NCBI GenBank assembly: GCA_002794775.1
Contig: NBAY01000008.1
Coordinates: 124,001-188,000 of the forward strand
Source of the DNA: Porodaedalea pini
Taxonomy: Eukaryota > Basidiomycota > Agaricomycetes > Hymenochaetales > Hymenochaetaceae
Direction of reading: 5' to 3'
DNA: 64,000 bases
Position 1 is the first letter of the stretch. Each line of letters opens with the position of its first letter. This document shows positions 48,005 through 56,573 of the stretch, one piece after another. The translations under genes were made by a program, and so were the position numbers. Below the pieces are notes generated by a model. That model ran no database searches. It worked only from the letters and a program-made list of their open reading frames with translations, and was not told where the DNA came from.

Positions 48005-50096
48005 ATGGCCGTCCCTGACGTCGAGATCATTGACCTAACCGAATCTGCACCGCAATCGCCGCCACCCCCAGCGACCCCAGTCCATGTCAGATCCTTGCGG
48101 AGACAGAAACGCCTACGTACAGAAAGCACCCCCACGGAAGGAGTACCCAATACGCCCATACTTATCTCAGATGGAGAGGATGTGCCGTCGCCTACCATAT
48201 CCTCCGGGTCTGGCAAGAAACCTAGAACGAAGAAGAAGAGGAAAAAGCTGACTCAGTTGGAGAAGGATGAAGTGGCATGCGATGGCAAGGACGAAGAGAC
48301 AACTGGAAAAGTGAACGGAGCGAAGTCAAATGGAGATGCCGGCCCTCATAAACAGCAATCGCAACAGGTCAATGCTCAAGCGCCTACCGATGCTACTGTC
48401 AAGAAGCATAGTTCTTCGCCTCCATTGTTCTACCTCGATGACAAACCAGACGCGCTACCGGAAGCACACCTTGAGCTCAACAATGACCTGGATTCCGTCG
48501 CCAGAGCGAGTTTCTCGAAATTGGATGCGCTTCTACTACCTGATCATGTTGTGCTCGATGTTTTGCAGAGCAGTGAAGATCTGGTGGTGACCGAAGCACC
48601 GATGGTGCTTGAGTCGGATACCGACGACTTTATACATTATGCAGATGCTGAGTTAAACGTATGTTATGTGCACGTGTTGTATATTCTCATGAACGGTTTA
48701 GCTGAAATGTCATCATAGTTATTCGCAAGATACTATGAAGAACCCAAAGATCAGAATGAATGGAAGGCGCATTTAGTGTGTGGCCAATGTGGAGCAGAAG
48801 GAGATCACAAACAAGCAGACTGTCCCGTCACTGTTGTGAGTAGAGGGGGGATAACTTCGAATAGTCTCACTGAACACACATTTTACAGTGCCTCACTTGT
48901 GGTGCACATAATGAGCACTCGACTCGACAATGCCCCATCATTAAAACTTGTTTTACATGTGGAATGAAGGGCCACATCAACAAAGTATGTTGGCAGATTT
49001 GTCGCACTGAACTGCTTATATACGTCTTTTCCATCAGGACTGTCCGAACAAGCATGCATCCCGTCGCATTATGGACCGAGAGTACGACTGCGCCCGGTGC
49101 GGCTCGGATCTTCATAAAGCAAGGGTGAGCTTAGTCAATGTCAATGTGGGGTTAAGTTGCTCATCTAACATCAAGGAATGCCCAACTCTGTGGAGGATGT
49201 ACGAATATGTGGACGATGCAGATCGCGAGGCGACGTTGAAATCGAGGAGAGAGAAGGAGAACTTTCCGATCGGTCAAGGTGGCGAAGGTTACATCGGCGA
49301 AGACTACTGGTGTTATAATTGTGGGGGCGAGGGCCATCTGGGTGATGTGAGTTTTGGAAGTACATTCCGTGTTAACTGCTGACTCGGCCTTTGCTAGGAC
49401 TGCGAGGTGGAATATCGGCATCTTGATGCAAAGGAACCCTCTGCGTTTGGCTCCTTTAATACGATGTCCGGACCTTTTGCAGATCATGAGTACCGTCGGT
49501 CCAGCGGGCGCAAGCTGCGACGCGAGTGGGAATTAAATGGGAATTTCGATGACGGACATGGTTTTGCTGGTCCGAGTGATGTCGGGAAACGAGGGCGCGA
49601 CAAAGAACGGGACCAGATGCGTCGCCGAGAAAAGGAGACACGGGACGTTGAAGGCGAAGATGACGACTGGTTTGGTAATCGACTACAATCCAGTTCTCGA
49701 CCTCGCCCCCCTCTGCTGAGTACAAAGCGCAAGAAATCAAACGAAAAAATGGTCTTCGATTTTCAGGATGAAAGCAGATTTGACAGGGACAAACGACGGC
49801 CCGCCGATAGGCTATTGGACCGCATCTCGTCCGGCCCCGTGGTTAAGGAAGCTGAGCAAGGTGTTAAAAGGCGGGACCGTGATCGAAAAAGGTCTGCTTC
49901 ACCGAGAGACAACCATGATCCTGCCTACCGTATGTCAGATGGTGGCTCAAAGCGCGAGCGCGAGCGAGATAGAGCCCGAGAAAGGGAGCGGCACTACCGG
50001 GGTTCCGGTAGAGACTCGTATCGGCCGAGAAAAGAGGATAGGAAACGAGATGAAGATAGGTCGGGACGTCAGTACTATGGTGCTTATGTTCGATGA
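48005..50096 (+). CDS. Air1/Air2-like zinc-knuckle protein of the TRAMP RNA-surveillance complex
   Basis: RNA-binding subunit of a TRAMP-type nuclear poly(A) polymerase complex that marks RNAs for the exosome. The start at 48005 gives MAVPDVEIIDLTESAPQSPP; VEIIDLT is a typical SUMO-interacting motif. A basic patch (GKKPRTKKKRKK) follows, then after an intron ARYYEEPKDQNEWKAHLVCG. Five CCHC-type knuckles follow over several exons: CGQCGAEGDHKQADCP, CLTCGAHNEHSTRQCP, CFTCGMKGHINKDCP, CARCGSDLHKA..ECP and CYNCGGEGHLGDDC. WRMYEYVD lies between the last two. The C-terminus is an Arg/Asp/Glu/Ser-rich tail (KRERERDRARERERHYRG) ending YYGAYVR. The knuckle array and the WRxY spacer are typical of Air proteins. 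The RD/RE-rich tail is long for the family. Confidence 0.88.
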
Positions 50097-50366
50097 ACAT
50101 CTGCATTTGTGCTTATTCCAAATTGAGTGGGTGCTGCTTTAATGGTGTTACAATTTTCAACCAGGCTGATTGCCCTATTGGCGACGATTGCGACAATATT
50201 CGCTTCCTCCTGTCAAAACAACTACGGATAAAGGTTCACAATTGCTTTTGGAGGCATACTTGGAAGAGACGAGTTTTCATACACGAACTTCGTAATGCAC
50301 GAGCTGGATGATTTATCGAATCCAAACTTTGCTTAGACGAGGTTATCAAGAGCGCTAGCCGTTTTT

Positions 50367-52240
50367 ACCTGTTAGCCACCCGCACAGCTTCCGATCGGCA
50401 CAATCTGTCCAAGTGTCAGCCCCCTCTCTTCGCCTTTATAATGGTCAGCATCCTGCAAAACTGTGCATACATCTTCCTCCTTCCTCCTATCCACAGATAA
50501 CATCATTCGCCCCATTCCTTCAAGCCGACCATCTACTCTCTTTCTCAGAATGATTACTATACCCTCTGGCCTCATCCTCGCGCTTCTTGTCCCTGCCGTG
50601 GTCCCCTCTCTTATTCCTGTCTCACCCTTTACAATCTCCGAGCCTTCTTCCATACTTCCTGGCTCCTCCACCTTCAAGCTACAGGACAACATCGTTGGAA
50701 AAGACTTTTTCACACATTTTGCATGGGAGACGATAAACGATCCAACCAATGGTAGGGTCAACTACGTCGACCAAGCCACGTCTGTGAAGCGTAACCTTAC
50801 CTCAGGTCAGTCCTAGTCATGTCGCATGTGTTGATGCAATACTTACCGAATGTTATCCCATTTAGTCACTGCGGATTCATTCATCATGCGAGCGGACGAT
50901 ACGACTATCGTCTCGGGGAGCGCGCGAGGCCGTGACAGCAATCGCATTAGATCCTATAGAACTTATGCCGATTCCGTGCTTATTCTTGACGTCAAGCATG
51001 TTCCATGGGGCTGCGCTACTTGGCCTGCGTTCTGGACTGTAACTCCGAACAATTGGCCAAATGGCGGAGAAATAGACATTATAGAGTTAGTTGCATGTAA
51101 CAGTCAAGACAGTCCCGTTTTGCTAACGCTTCTGTTTTCAGAGGGATAAATCTGAATGAGGCAAACCTCGCATCTCTTCACACGTCGCCTGGCTGCCAGA
51201 TGGACCAGAATCGCGCTCAATCTGGGTGAGTCTTCTTTTAGGCACGTCATTCATGTGCTCATGCCATGCTTCAGTAATACAACCTCAACGGACTGCAACG
51301 CCTACGATAACGGCAATCAAGGCTGCGGGACATCCTTCCGGAAGCATGGCTCCTACGGCTCCGATCTCAATGCCATGGGTGGAGGCTGGTACGTCATGAA
51401 GCGAACACAGTCCGATGGCGTCTACGTATGGTTCTTCGGGCGTGATGACCCAAGTGTCCCAACTGAGGTTAAAGGTGGCGATCACGTCAACCCCGATCAC
51501 AGTTGGGGCGTTCCAGACGCACGCTTTCCATCTTCAGACAAATGTATCTTTGCGACACATTTTGACGCTCATGAGATCGTTTTCGATCTCACTTTCTGCG
51601 TGAGTAAACTGTGTTTTGCGTTGTCGTTACAGTTGATGATCTGTATAATAGGGTGATTTGGCTGAAAATGTCTTTTCCTCGAACTGTGGTCCGGACACAT
51701 GCGAAGCTTGTGAGTGGGACGAAAATGCATTCTACGTGGACGGCTGATGATACGTTTTCTTCTACTAGTCGTCGACAATAACCCTCAGGAGTTCAAGGTA
51801 CGCAGATTATCGTTTAGTTGTACAATTTTCTGACATAAATTTATAGGATGCTTACTGGGAGATCAATGCGCTTCGGGTCTACACACCCACTCTGGTGCTG
51901 TGATACTAGCAGTACGTTGAACGAATGACTCTATCAAATCTCGAAATTGCTGTATCTGTAGTCTTCGACGAAATCGAAGGCTTAGAAATGTACTTGGAAA
52001 AGTAGACGACGCGTTCACGTGATATGTATTCACGCGTTGTTTATCTCCTTACATAAAAGCTATGCCGAACCAAACAGTTCGATTTGAGTCGGCTTCCCTC
52101 GCGACGTGTACCACCAACGGTCTGCCCATGCTAACGACTACCTCACGCGCAAGATCTCACGATTATCTTGCTAGACTATAAAAACCCTACACATCATTAA
52201 CGATTGCACGCGCCTTACGTTGTTTTGACGTTGATTCAAT
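50367..52240 (+). repeat. Segmental duplication, left copy (GH16 unit)
   Basis: About 1.87 kb that aligns along its whole length with 54680-56559. The match begins at acctg[t/c][t/c]agcc just upstream of the GH16 promoter and ends at ttttgacgttgattcaat. The copies differ by scattered substitutions and small indels, more in introns and flanks than in most exons. The right end includes a promoter-like segment that has no gene behind it here. Confidence 0.9.
50550..51903 (+). CDS. GH16 endo-beta-glucanase, copy 1
   Basis: Secreted laminarinase-type glycoside hydrolase family 16 enzyme acting on beta-1,3(1,4)-glucans, either of plants or of the fungal wall. The start at 50550 gives MITIPSGLILALLVPAVVPS, a signal peptide. 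The body has LQDNIVGKDFFTHFAWETIN, DPTNGRVNYVDQATSVKRNL, SFIMRADDTTIVSGSARGRD, WGCATWPAFWTVTPNNWPNG and the catalytic motif GGEIDIIEG, with the two Glu and central Asp intact; the last Glu codon is completed across an intron. Then come LASLHTSPGCQMDQ, GCGTSFRKHGSYGSDLNAMG, GGWYVMKRTQSDGVYVWFFG, HEIVFDLTFCGDLA, FVDNNPQEFKDAYWEINALR and VYTPTLVL at 51903. Seven or so introns share positions with copy 2. It looks functional. The TATA-like tttataat at 50436-50443 differs in copy 2. Confidence 0.92.
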
Positions 52241-52439
52241 CCCTAACGTAAAATAAAGGCAGACGTAGCCAGACATTCTAGCTCAATCTATAGACACGTT
52301 ATGCTATCTGATCTAGTTTTTCCTGAGCCATCAGCATTAGACATTCTGAATTCATCTGGTGCAAGCTTAAGTAGAAAGAAATTTCGTTTTCAGTTGATGT
52401 ATATGCGGTGTACAAAAATACAATAAAAATAACATACTA
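51904..52439. promoter_or_regulatory. 3' flank of GH16 copy 1 with an orphan promoter-like segment
   Basis: The part up to 52240 is a copy of 56221-56559, which in the right-hand unit is the promoter of the multipass membrane protein gene. It keeps the E-box-like cacgtg (52016-52021) and the TATA box TATAAAAA (52177-52184), but the downstream start codon is missing. After the breakpoint the sequence reads ccctaacgtaaa; aatccctaac also occurs at 56661-56670 inside the membrane-protein gene, which suggests a deletion at a short homology. 52241-52439 holds nothing recognised. Confidence 0.65.
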
Positions 52440-53790
52440 TGCATACAGGCTGCCAAGTGCATCGCCGCAAGAGCAGCTGCAGGTTGGAAGTCCTCCGACA
52501 CATTCGACTCGGACCAGATCTTCTCGATGCCGTCCTTGTCCGTGAGCGCCACGTCCTGGATCGCATGCCACTGCAGGAACGCGTTGTGCCCCATGAAGGA
52601 TGTGACTCGACCGTTTGCGCAGCATGCTGTTCGTTCGTTGGGTCGGTATATAGGGAATGGATTTAATAAATGCACTCTATGGTACATGACCTGCATGTCG
52701 CTCTTGTGCTGGATGACTGCAACCGTCGCTCATGCCGCTAGCTCACACGCTGCGTTGTGGAAGCAGTCCCCCAGAACGACAATATCCGAGTTCAGAAGAA
52801 GGACAATCTCGACCATGAGGATCACCTTGCCGTTGCCCGCCCACAGGGGCCATTTCGATCGAATTCCTCGATGGCCAGCGCAAGCGCGCGGTCCTCGAGC
52901 GACTGCGTGTCGTCCTCGTCCGTGCCCGCTCCAGAGTTGCTTTTCGTGTTCGAGTTGACGTTCGAGCCGACCGTCGAGAAGTCCGGATTTGAGCCAGGCG
53001 TCGTCTCGCACCCCGTAGCGGCCTTCTCGTGCTCCTTCTCCATCAGCTCTGCAAGGTGTTTCTCCAGCCTCAGGCTCACACGCAGCCCGTGCTTCGTATT
53101 ACTCACTTTCTTTTGAACCAGACAGCACGCTTGAACCCATCCGCCACGTTCTCGTGCTTCGGGAGCGTGATCCATCCGATATTGTGGACTGTGTAGTACG
53201 CAAGACGCGCGTCGCGGTCGCCCGGCGGGAACAGCTGCGAACCGCCGTCGTTGATGAAGATCGTGGACGTCCCGCCCTCACGTGCGTACGTCTGCATCGC
53301 CTTCTTGCTGCTCTCGATCAATGGCGTGAGCGATTCTTTGGACACTAGCATCTGGATCGTGATGTGCGAGAGGTTGTCGTCGGCCGCCTCGTTCGGCAGC
53401 GGCGGGATAAAGGAGTAAGATATCTAGTTCTCGTGGTACTGAACAGTGGGACCGATACTAGACAAAGTCAGTTTAGAGTGCTGGAGGAAGGAAAGGAAAC
53501 ACGTACGAGCAGTTCTGAACGATTTGGAGACAGAAGAACTACAGAAACAACTCGGTTTGCCAGACCCCTACATAAGAATGAGAACAAATATGTACGAGCG
53601 AGACCGAGAAGAGTAGCGGGACAAGGACGATGAGTGCAAAGCGGATGAATTGGTTGTCAGAATATTCTCACCTGCGCTCATGAAGCCTGCAGTCCCTCAT
53701 CAGTAAACTCCCTCCGAAAAGACAAAAGGAAGGCAAGACTTACACAGAGCCAACCCCGCCGCAATCCCATTATAAATCGGTGCATACAGC

Positions 53791-53876
53791 TTACAGCAGT
53801 TCCAGAAAACCTTGTCAATATTAATGTGTATTTTGAAAAAGAAAAAAAAGGTTGGCCGCTCTGGAAGAGGGAATTC
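53791..53876 (+). repeat. Inverted repeat, left arm
   Basis: About 86 bp that matches the reverse complement of 54101-54190 imperfectly. The shared core runs from ttacagcagtt[c/t] through agaaaaccttgtcaat, a ttttgaaaaagaaaa stretch and ggttggc..ctctggaaga to gagggaattc. The arm overlaps a coding piece of the GT2 relic. Confidence 0.8.
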
Positions 53877-53886
53877 GCGTTGTTGA

Positions 53887-53926
53887 CAGTATTTGGATTA
53901 TATATCCAACCTGCATCCAAATACTG
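53887..53926. repeat. Perfect 12-nt hairpin
   Basis: cagtatttggat (53887-53898) and atccaaatactg (53915-53926) are exact reverse complements separated by 16 nt that are themselves nearly palindromic (tatatatcc). It lies next to the left arm of the larger inverted repeat, inside the GT2 relic. It could be a remnant of a small inverted-repeat transposon or a by-product of the rearrangement. Confidence 0.6.
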
Positions 53927-54100
53927 CCATATTCAACCACAGGTGCCTGTGTAGATTAATGGAATCCATGTTGTGAAGTTACTTTAAGGTTTTTGGACAT
54001 TTTTAGTGACGTCTTAGGTGATGTTGGTGAGGATATTGAATGCACAATATTAATGCTGCTTTCTGCTGAAGTTGACGGCGCGTCTCTTCGGCGAAAGAGA

Positions 54101-54190
54101 GAATTCCCTCTTCGGAGTACTAGTCTTCCAGAGCCAACTTTCTTTTTCTTTTTCAAACACACATTGACAAGGTTTTCTAGAACTGCTGTA
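54101..54190 (-). repeat. Inverted repeat, right arm
   Basis: Inverted partner of 53791-53876, separated from it by about 224 bp. Compared with the left arm it carries a small insertion (cggagtactagtctt region) and several substitutions. In the minus strand it encodes the poly-Lys stretch CLKKKKKVGS. Confidence 0.8.
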
Positions 54191-54859
54191 ACACCGCGCT
54201 CGCTAACGCGTCTCCTCTCCCTCGCACGCGCCCTCCTCCGCTTCACCTCCTTTGAATCAAAACCCATCCTCGCACCGCCCGTCTTCCGTCTCCTAAAACA
54301 CCACCGCGAGCACGCCTTCGTATCTTCGAGCAGCTTCTCGTGCATCTCCACGTCCTCCTCGTCCTCCGCAAACGCACCGGACGCGTGCTGCCCTTCACCA
54401 GATTGCCGCCCGCCGGCGTGTGCGTCTGGCTCGTGCCCTGGCTGGGGGGGTGCCTGGTGCCCGGACGAGAGGAGCTCGCGCATCCCGCCGACGTCGTTTC
54501 CGCCGCAATGCCCGGAAGTGATGCGAGGGAGCTGGCATACGATTGGTACACCGGAAACAAGGATGGCATGGAGAGCGCTGCGGTGCGCGAGCGCCAGAGG
54601 AGCTTGATGAGTCTGTCCTTGAAGTCCTTGCACGTCGGGATGATCGCGTCGAGGTCCTCTGACCAGATCTCCATCTTCCACCTGTCAGCCGCCCGCACAG
54701 AGGCTGATCGGGCCAATCTGTCCAAGTGTCAGCCCCCTCTTTTCTCCCTCATAATGGTCAGTATTCTCCAAAACTGTGCGCACATCTTCCTCTTTCCTCC
54801 CATCCACAGTAAGAACTCTCTGTCCCGTTCCTTCAAGCCGACCATCCGCTCTTCTCGAA

Positions 54860-56220
54860 ATGATTACTGTACGCTCTATCCTCGACCTCGCGCTCCATGC
54901 CCCTGCCTTGATCTCCTCTCTTATTCCTGGTTCGTCCTTCACAATCTCCGAGCCTTCTTCCATACCTCCTGGCTCGTCCACCTTCAAACTTCAAGACAAC
55001 ATTGTCGGAAAAGACTTCTTTACACATTTCGCATGGGAGACGTTTAAAGACCCAACCAATGGTAGGGTCAACTACGTCGACCAAGCCACGGCTGTGAAGC
55101 GTAACCTTACCTCAGGTCAGTCCTAGTCATGTCGCATATGTTGCCGCAATACTTACCGAATGTTCTCGCATCAGTTACCGCGGATTCATTCATCATGCGA
55201 GCAGACGATACGACTATCGTCTCGGGGAGCGCGCGAGGCCGTGACAGCAATCGCATTAGATCCTACAGAAGTTATACCGATTCCGTACTTGTTCTCGACG
55301 TCAAGCATGTTCCATGGGGCTGCGCTACTTGGCCTGCGTTCTGGACTGTCACTCCAAACCATTGGCCAAATGGCGGGGAAATAGACATTATTGAGTTAGT
55401 TGCATGTAACAGTCAAGACAGTCCCGTTTTGCTAACGCTTCTGTTTTCAGAGGGATAAATCTGAATGAGGCAAACCTCGCATCTCTTCACACGTCGCCTG
55501 GCTGCCAGATGGACCAGAATCGCACACAATCTGGGTGAGTCTTCTTTTAGGCATGTCATTCATGTGCTCACGCCATGCTCCAGCGTTACAACCTCAACCG
55601 ATTGCAACGCCCACGTTAACAATAATCAAGGCTGCGGGACATCCTTCCGGAAGCATGGCTCCTACGGCTCCGATCTCAATGCCATGGGTGGAGGCTGGTA
55701 CGTCATGAAGCGAACACAGTCCGATGGCGTCTACGTATGGTTTTTCGGACGCCATGACCCACATGTTCCAGCTGAGGTTAAAGGTGGCGATCACGTCAAC
55801 CCCGATCACAACTGGGGCCTACCGGATGCACGCTTTCCATCGTCAAACAAGTGCAACTTTGCGTCACATTTTGACGCCCATGAGATCGTTTTCGACCTAA
55901 CTTTCTGCGTGAGTAATCGTTGTTCTTTGGCTCTGTAAGTGCAGTTGATGACCTGTATTACAGGGTGATTGGGCTGGAAGCGTCTTTTCCTCGAACTGTG
56001 GTCCGGGCACATGCCAAGCTTGTGAGTGGGATGAAAACGCATACTACCTGGGTAACTAATGATATGCTTTCTTCTACTAGTCGTCAATAACAACCCTCAG
56101 AAGTTCAAGGTATGCAGATTATCGTTTGGTCGTATGATTTACTGTTGTGACATGAATTCATAGGATGCTTACTGGGAGATCAATGCTCTTCGGGTCTACA
56201 CACCCGTTCAGTTGCTTTGA
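54860..56220 (+). CDS. GH16 endo-beta-glucanase, copy 2
   Basis: Paralogue of the gene at 50550-51903 with the same exon layout. The start at 54860 gives MITVRSILDLALHAPALISS; this leader is more diverged than the rest and less hydrophobic than that of copy 1, so secretion may differ. The body has SSTFKLQDNIVGKDFFTHFA, WETFKDPTNGRVNYVDQATA, SFIMRADDTTIVSGSARGRD, WGCATWPAFWTVTPNHWPNG, catalytic GGEIDIIEG (Glu-Asp-Glu kept), GCGTSFRKHGSYGSDLNAMG, GGWYVMKRTQSDGVYVWFFG, HEIVFDLTFCGDWAGSVF, FVNNNPQKFKDAYWEINALR and the C-terminus VYTPVQLL, shifted relative to copy 1 at the last residues. No stop or frameshift was seen. Its position suggests it is the ancestral copy. Confidence 0.92.
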
Positions 56221-56494
56221 TATCAACAGTGCGATGAATGTATTGACTGTCAAGTCTCGAAATTGCTGTATCCGTAGTCTGAGACCAAATTGAAAGATTG
56301 AAGTGTACTCGGAAAAGTAGACGACGCGTCCACGTGACATGTAGTATTCACGCGTTGTTTATCTCCTTACATAAAAGCTATGCCGAACCAAACAGTTCGA
56401 TTTGAGTCGGCTTCCCTCGCGACGTGTACCACCAACGGTCTGCCCAAGCTAACGACTATCTCACGCGCAAGACCTCACGATCATCTTGCTAGAC

Positions 56495-56502
56495 TATAAA
56501 AA
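56495..56502 (+). promoter_or_regulatory. TATA box of the multipass membrane protein gene
   Basis: TATAAAAA 79 bp before the ATG at 56574. The element and all sequence from it to 15 bp before the ATG are duplicated at 52177-52240. An E-box-like cacgtg lies further upstream at 56332-56337. Confidence 0.55.
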
Positions 56503-56573
56503 TCCTACACATTATTAACGACTGTACGCGCCTTACGTTGTTTTGACGTTGATTCAATTGGCCGTTAAGCGGC

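Larger units (their letters stand above)
52440..54674 (-). pseudogene. GT2-type membrane glycosyltransferase pseudogene
   Basis: Relic of an Agaricomycete glycosyltransferase family 2 membrane protein lying between the two GH16 copies. Pieces in order on the minus strand: N-terminus MEIWSEDLDAIIPTCKDFKD (start 54674), RLIKLLWRS, a low-complexity basic region, membrane piece KLYAPIYNGIAAGLAL (about 53755-53805), FFCLQIVQNCS (about 53515-53547), SYSFIPPLPNEAADDNLSHI (about 53370-53420), STIFINDGGSQLFPPGDRDA, HNIGWITLPKHENVADGF, HGLRVSLRLEKHLAELMEKE, WAGNGKVILMVEIVLLLNSD, FMGHNAFLQWHAIQDVALTD and WSESNVSEDF (ends about 52487). Damage: TAG at 53424-53426 where Trp is expected, TGA at 52730-52732, frameshifts near 53100, 52850 and 52486, an internal inverted duplication, and loss of everything after the SEDF motif. 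Confidence 0.78.
54680..56559 (+). repeat. Segmental duplication, right copy (GH16 unit)
   Basis: About 1.88 kb, partner of 50367-52240. The left edge lies about 6 bp from the putative start codon of the GT2 relic (54674) and the right edge 15 bp before the ATG of the membrane protein gene (56574). The unit is therefore one GH16 gene plus both of its complete intergenic flanks. Confidence 0.9.

Noticed and set aside
50093..50311. Plus-strand frame containing QADCPIGDDCDN, similar to an Air zinc knuckle
   Set aside because: Only a few residues resemble a knuckle, the Cys spacing is wrong, and the Air gene already ends properly at 50096.
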